Assembly: GCA_034521835.1 (NCBI GenBank)
Contig: JAXHMA010000003.1
Location: 620,001-684,000 of the forward strand
Length of the DNA stretch: 64,000 nucleotides
Direction: 5' to 3'
DNA from: JAMQKA01 sp034521835
GTDB taxonomy: Bacteria > Bacteroidota > Rhodothermia > Balneolales > Balneolaceae
A program made the translations under genes and the position numbers. Below are positions 59,968 to 64,000 of this stretch, piece after piece (positions within the stretch are counted from its first letter, which is position 1; each line of letters begins with the position of its first letter). The notes under the pieces were generated by a model. It worked only from the letters and a program-made list of their open reading frames with translations. It did not search any database and had not been told where the DNA came from.

Positions 59968-62094
59968 ATGAAGCAAAAAAGGCAGGGCTATATTCCGGGA
60001 GCAAGGGAATCTAATGCAGGTGATAACTTTCATGAATTATGGGCTTGTTCAAAAGCAATTGAGCTTTTAAATCCTGAATCCAGCTTAAAACAGCTTGTAA
60101 TTGAAGATTTATCGGAGTGGGATTTAGAAGACGGAAGAAATAATCCATATCTACTTTTAGGAGTAGATATGGCAGAATACTATGGTGGAAAGTCATTTAA
60201 ATCCTGTGAGAGAATAGTAATTAGCCAAGTAAAATATAGTCATAGAAACTCTCAGAAAGATTGGACGTTATCACGACTTACCCGTCTAAAAGGAAAAAGG
60301 AATCCTCACAGTCTAATAAAGAGATTAGCCGATAGTTTTAATTTCTTTCACCGGGATTTTGGAAGGGAGGTGAAAAATAAGTTGAAAGTTAAGTTAGTAA
60401 GTAATCAAAATATATCCAGGGATTTAATCGAGGCTATTAATGAAGCAAAAGATAAATTAAATGATGGGTTAGATAAGGAGTATTCTAAAACAGGATGGTT
60501 TATAAAGCAATTAACAGATGAAAGTGAACAAAAAATTAATGAGCTATATCATGCGTCCGGATTAAGTAGCGAATCTTTTCTGGATTTTATACAAGTGCTT
60601 GACTTCTCTGATTGCGGGTTAGATGATCGTATTTTCCTAAGACTTGGGCTAATTAAAAAGTTGAGTGATTCAGTAACTAATCGAAGAGATGAAAAATTAA
60701 CTGCACTTGTAGATTTAATTAAAAAAAATGCACTCCCAGAGAAGAGAGGAAAGTCTGCTTTACAAAAAGAAGATGTGTTAACCTCACTTAATGTTAGTCT
60801 ACCTGAAGATCTATTTCCTGCATCACCTGAATTTGAAGCTCAGGACAAAAAGATTGAAATACAAGATCACAAGAAGCTAGCTGACCATGTAAAAAAACAC
60901 CAAAAGACAATATTACATGGTGTAGCTGGTACAGGAAAAACTACCACTCTCCTAGAGTTGAGAAATCATTTATCTAAGCAATCAAAGGTAATTTATTATG
61001 ACTGTTATGGAGGGGGAGACTACTTAGAGTTTGGCCAACATCGACATTTGCCAAGTAGGGCATATCTCCAAATTGCAAATCAGCTAGCTATTGAGTGTAA
61101 TATGCCCTTCTTGATACATGATGATACCCCAAAAGAAGATTTAGAAAGAGAATTAAAAAGAAGAATTGTTGCTGCCTCCGAATTGGTGAAAGAAGATGGA
61201 GGCATTTTAGTTATAGCAATAGATGCAGCTGACAACAGCGTAGAAGCTGCCCAAAAAAACTCTGAAGACTATTTTGTACATCGATTGTGGGATTTAAAAC
61301 TTCCTCAAAATTGCAGATTAGTAATGTCATCTAGGTCAGGTGCTCGCCTGCAATCTTTACAAGCTCCTACTAAAGAGGTTGCGGAGTTTAAAGTAGGTGG
61401 TTTTAAGAATGAATAGTGTCAACACTTAAAATTATTTTCCCTCAAGCAACAAAAGAGCAGTGTCAGGATTTTCATGAAAATAGTTTTGGTATACCTAGGG
61501 TTCAGTTTTACATGTTGGGTGAGGATAAGTATTTAAATCAGGATGCGAGCAAGGATATAAAAATTCAGGAGGTAATAGGAAAGCAGCGAATTACCCTCGA
61601 AGAATTATTTAACGATAGAGTTGAAGCAGCTGTTAATTTAAAAGGTATTTCAGTTGATACTAGTTTCTATATGTCTGCTCTTCTTTTATTGTTTAGACCT
61701 TTTACAATAGAAGATTATGCTAAAGTTGTTGGTTTAGAGCCACATAATGCCCGAAGAATTTGTAAATCCTTAAGGCCAGGATTGGTAATAAGTAATAAGA
61801 ATTACCTAAGATTTAGAGACGAAGACTTTGAGAAATTTCTCAAAGCTGAATTTTTGGGTAATGTGGATAAAAGCAAATTTCATGAATACATATCTCAGAA
61901 TCTAATTGATCTTATCGGGAAGAATAATTACGCCAGTAAGTATTATGCCAAACATCTCTATTTAGCTGGACAATATGATAAGCTTATATCTCAGATATTT
62001 AAACAAAATGAACTTAATGACATTGAAGATGATGTGACTCGTTTAAATATCGAAAAGAACCATATTAGTATAGCAATTAAGGCGGCTCAACTTT
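59968..62094 (+). CDS. Nuclease-STAND NTPase defence protein, 3' end lost (one frameshift)
   Basis: A visibly AT-rich gene. Residues about 8-110 form a PD-(D/E)xK-like nuclease of the DUF4297/Cap4 kind: ARESNAGDNFHELWACSKAI, LLLGVDMAEYYGG (acidic residue), IVISQVKYSHR (Q-x-K). A helical linker follows. The STAND/NACHT-like NTPase has Walker A LHGVAGTGKTTTLLEL (about 315), Walker B GGILVIAIDAAD and the sensor segment LVMSSRSGAR. After a shift near 61416 come IIFPQATKEQCQDF, GIPRVQFYML and a winged-helix region. This is the plan of Avs-like antiviral STANDs, in which a C-terminal repeat domain senses phage protein. That sensor is absent: the frame enters hsdR sequence near 62090. Confidence 0.75.
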
Positions 62095-62410
62095 GTCCAA
62101 GTGCTGGAAGAGGAGGAAGAGCACCACGCTCGCGAGAACCTCACCGAAAAGCAGCTCGTCGTCTTTGATATCGTCATCCAACATGAAAAGATTGAGCTCA
62201 CCAAGAAAGAACGCGACAAGATCAAGGAGGGTCACCGAACTACTTGAAAAACTTCAACAGTCGAAAACCGTTACCGACTGGAAAAAGCCGCAACTCCGAC
62301 ATCAAGGTCACCATCGAAAAGGAGCTGGACAACAACCTGTCAAATATAATCGCCAGCTTTTCTCACAGACCTGTAATGATGTGTTTGTTCATGTGTGGCA
62401 GCGGTGTTGA
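62095..62410 (+). pseudogene. 3' remnant of type I restriction hsdR (three frameshifts)
   Basis: Translated across shifts near 62228, 62305 and 62340 this stretch reads VQVLEEEEEHHARENLTEKQ, LVVFDIVIQHEKIELTKKER, VTELLEKLQQSKTVTDWKK, SDIKVTIEKELDNNL and VKYNRQLFSQTCNDVFVHVW. These are the last roughly 105 residues of HsdR (C-terminal DUF3387-type helical domain), which contacts the methylase core. No helicase or nuclease part is present. Base composition is GC-richer than the STAND gene directly before it, so the junction near 62090 is a sharp one. The gene cannot be functional here. Confidence 0.7.
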
Positions 62411-62624
62411 GCAAGAGAGACAGGTGCGTCGAAAATTAAGCTCCGAACTATTTTTATAAGATTAAATTGAGAGTGTGAACGCAATTCTCATGAATAGGGT
62501 ATCCTTAGACCAAGTCTAAATTGCGTACTATCAATAATTTGCCATGCCCGTGAGGAAGTCCTAAATAATGGATAAGAACTTCATCTACTCTTATTCATTT
62601 TTAAATATCAGTATAAAAATTGAA

Positions 62625-63920
62625 TTATAAACCGAACAAACTTGGCAGCCAGAGACTCAGCTGTGGAAAGTAAGTAACTAATATAAGGGCGGCTATCATT
62701 GCTAGGAAAAGAGGAAGCAACGGCCTGACCACTTTTACGATACTTGTTTTTGCTACCCCTACACCCACAAATAAGATAGATCCTACCGGTGGAGTGCACA
62801 GACCGATACAGAGGTTCAAAATCATAATAATACCAAAGTGCGTGGGATCCATCCCCATTTCAGTAACGATAGGTAAAAAGATAGGGGTGAAAATTAATAT
62901 TGCAGGGGTCATGTCCATGAACGTACCCACAAAGAGTAGAATGAAGTTGATCATTAAAAGGATAACAATGGGATTGTTGCTTAACCCAAGCAGCGCAGCG
63001 CTAATAGATTGAGGAATATGTTGATAAGACAATATCCATGACATCGCAATCGATGTTCCGATCAAAAGCATTACAATTGCTGTAGTTTTGACCGATTCAA
63101 GAAAAAGTTCAGAAAGTTTTTTTACCGAAAGTTCATTGTAGTAGTAACCGAGGATAATGGTATACAACACGGCCACAGCCGCAGCTTCAGTTGCGGTAAA
63201 AATCCCTGCCACAATCCCCCCAATTACAACTATAAGCAATAATAGAGAGGGAATAGCATCTAAAAAACTTCGGAAAAGTTCTTTAAAAGTTGTTCGATCT
63301 CCCGTCGGATAGTCTTTCCGTATGGCCCATATTGCTGCTACGATCATAAGCAAGAGTCCAGTCAAAATACCGGGAATATATCCTGCGACAAAAAGTGCCG
63401 CAATAGACACTCCACCACTGGCTAATGAATAAATAATCAATACGTTGGAAGGTGGAATTAGCAGTCCCGTGGTAGAAGAAGTAATGTTAACCGCGGCTGC
63501 AAAATCTTTCGAATAGCCCTCCTCCTCCATACGAGGACCTAGTACACTTCCCACGGCCGTTACTGCAGCTACTGCGGAGCCCGCGACAGCACCAAATAGC
63601 ATGGCGGCTACAACATTAACGTGGGCAAGTCCCCCCGGCAGCGAGCCCATCAGGTTTTTTGCCAATGCGATAAGTCTCGAAGCTATTCCTCCTCTGTTCA
63701 TAATTTGTCCGGCGAGAATAAAAAATGGGATGGCCAGCAGCGTAAAGCTATCCAGGCTCGTGCCAATTCGTTGTGCCATTGTCGTAAAGGCTGGAACAGA
63801 ATCAATACTTATTAACATGGTCACCAGAGTGGATGCTCCAATACTCCAAGCTATAGGAACTCCAATTGCCAACAAGATTAAAAAGCTGATTACTAGTACT
63901 AATATATCAAGAAGCGCCAT
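62625..63920 (-). CDS. dctM: TRAP transporter large membrane subunit, DctM family
   Basis: A 431-residue intact protein with about twelve membrane helices: LLDILVLVISFLILLAIGVP, the motif AIPFFILAGQIMNRGGIASR, GGLAHVNVVAAMLFGAVAGS, ITSSTTGLLIPPSNVLIIYS and GTFMDMTPAILIFTPIFLP, all standard for DctM/SiaM. It couples Na+ gradients to uptake of organic acids or acidic sugars with a periplasmic binding protein. RBS AAAGGG. A Na+-driven uptake system would fit with a Na+-linked ATPase in the same window, though the genes are far apart. The substrate cannot be read; sugar acids are plausible beside polysaccharide genes. Confidence 0.92.
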   Translation of the reverse strand: MALLDILVLVISFLILLAIGVPIAWSIGASTLVTMLISIDSVPAFTTMAQRIGTSLDSFTLLAIPFFILAGQIMNRGGIASRLIALAKNLMGSLPGGLAHVNVVAAMLFGAVAGSAVAAVTAVGSVLGPRMEEEGYSKDFAAAVNITSSTTGLLIPPSNVLIIYSLASGGVSIAALFVAGYIPGILTGLLLMIVAAIWAIRKDYPTGDRTTFKELFRSFLDAIPSLLLLIVVIGGIVAGIFTATEAAAVAVLYTIILGYYYNELSVKKLSELFLESVKTTAIVMLLIGTSIAMSWILSYQHIPQSISAALLGLSNNPIVILLMINFILLFVGTFMDMTPAILIFTPIFLPIVTEMGMDPTHFGIIMILNLCIGLCTPPVGSILFVGVGVAKTSIVKVVRPLLPLFLAMIAALILVTYFPQLSLWLPSLFGL

Positions 63921-63938
63921 GTTATACCCTTTTTCTTG

Positions 63939-64000
63939 TTAGTTTTGCAAGTTGGATTCTACCAGCTCATCCAGTTTAAATAGATCCAAAATTTTATAAT
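63939..64000 (-). CDS. 3' end of the preceding gene, probably TRAP small subunit
   Basis: Only the last codons are inside the window: minus strand ILDLFKLDELVESNLQN, then TAA at 63939-63941. It lies 18 bases before the DctM start and would normally be dctQ in a TRAP operon; the short sequence itself does not prove this. Confidence 0.5.
   Translation of the reverse strand, partial: YKILDLFKLDELVESNLQN

Noticed and set aside
1..64000. CRISPR array or insertion sequence
   Set aside because: No regularly spaced direct repeats and no transposase motifs were seen; the only recombinase is the tyrosine type near the tRNAs.

Overview
The window looks like a chromosomal segment of a bacterium of the Bacteroidota/Balneolota/Rhodothermota type. 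This is inferred from the Bacteroidota-style tyrosine recombinase, the lipoprotein sulfatases, a sulfatase with a C-terminal HEAT tail, a GH16 lipoprotein and a TolC/HlyD/ABC-2 exporter. The N-type ATPase, the cyclic beta-glucan synthase and many stress genes suggest a saline or marine habitat. No rRNA gene or single diagnostic marker is present, so the lineage call is tentative.

A technical point colours everything: almost every gene longer than about 1 kb is interrupted by one or more single-base frameshifts while the protein similarity runs through in another frame. At the atpA/atpG junction, removing one T restores both the end of one gene and the start of the next. The simplest reading is residual indel error in the assembly, not mass pseudogenization. 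I annotate such loci as single genes over their full span and give the approximate shift positions.

Layout. (1) 1-8.4 kb, stress and signalling block: DUF2267 protein, coiled-coil protein, two tandem-domain universal stress proteins, two YciE/YciF-type (DUF892) proteins, a PAS histidine kinase with its NarL-type regulator, Hsp20 and an SDR. (2) 8.4-17.6 kb: phosphoenolpyruvate synthase, then a complete N-ATPase operon in the order atpDCQRBEFAG. (3) 17.7-20.6 kb: a broken minus-strand cluster (four-helix membrane protein, HEAT protein, HemG-like flavodoxin), then GlsB-type and DUF5335 proteins. (4) 20.7-29.4 kb: one giant cyclic beta-1,2-glucan synthase (NdvB/ChvB). (5) 29.6-35.4 kb: an unusual CheB-like protein, a P-type cation ATPase and an APH/P-loop kinase fusion. 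(6) 35.4-41.4 kb: three sulfatases and a Gfo/Idh/MocA oxidoreductase. (7) 41.4-50.4 kb, minus strand: an MsbA-like exporter, then a tetR-tolC-hlyD-ATPase-ATPase-permease-permease efflux operon with two palindromic operators in front of tetR. (8) 50.5-58.1 kb: a candidate structured RNA, a DksA/TraR protein, a bactofilin-like membrane protein, a GH16 hydrolase, an SDR and two more sulfatases. (9) 58.1-62.4 kb: tRNA-Glu and tRNA-His, a 21-bp copy of the tRNA-Glu 3' end beside a tyrosine recombinase (an att scar), and an AT-rich nuclease-STAND defence gene that runs directly into the 3' remnant of a type I restriction hsdR gene. (10) 62.6-64 kb: the large membrane subunit of a TRAP transporter.

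Functionally, regions 1-5 read as a salt, envelope and energy-stress island (Na+ or H+ pumping, periplasmic glucan, chaperone, USPs). Regions 6-8 read as sulfated-polysaccharide degradation plus efflux. Region 9 is a small mobile defence island and is the most novel part.
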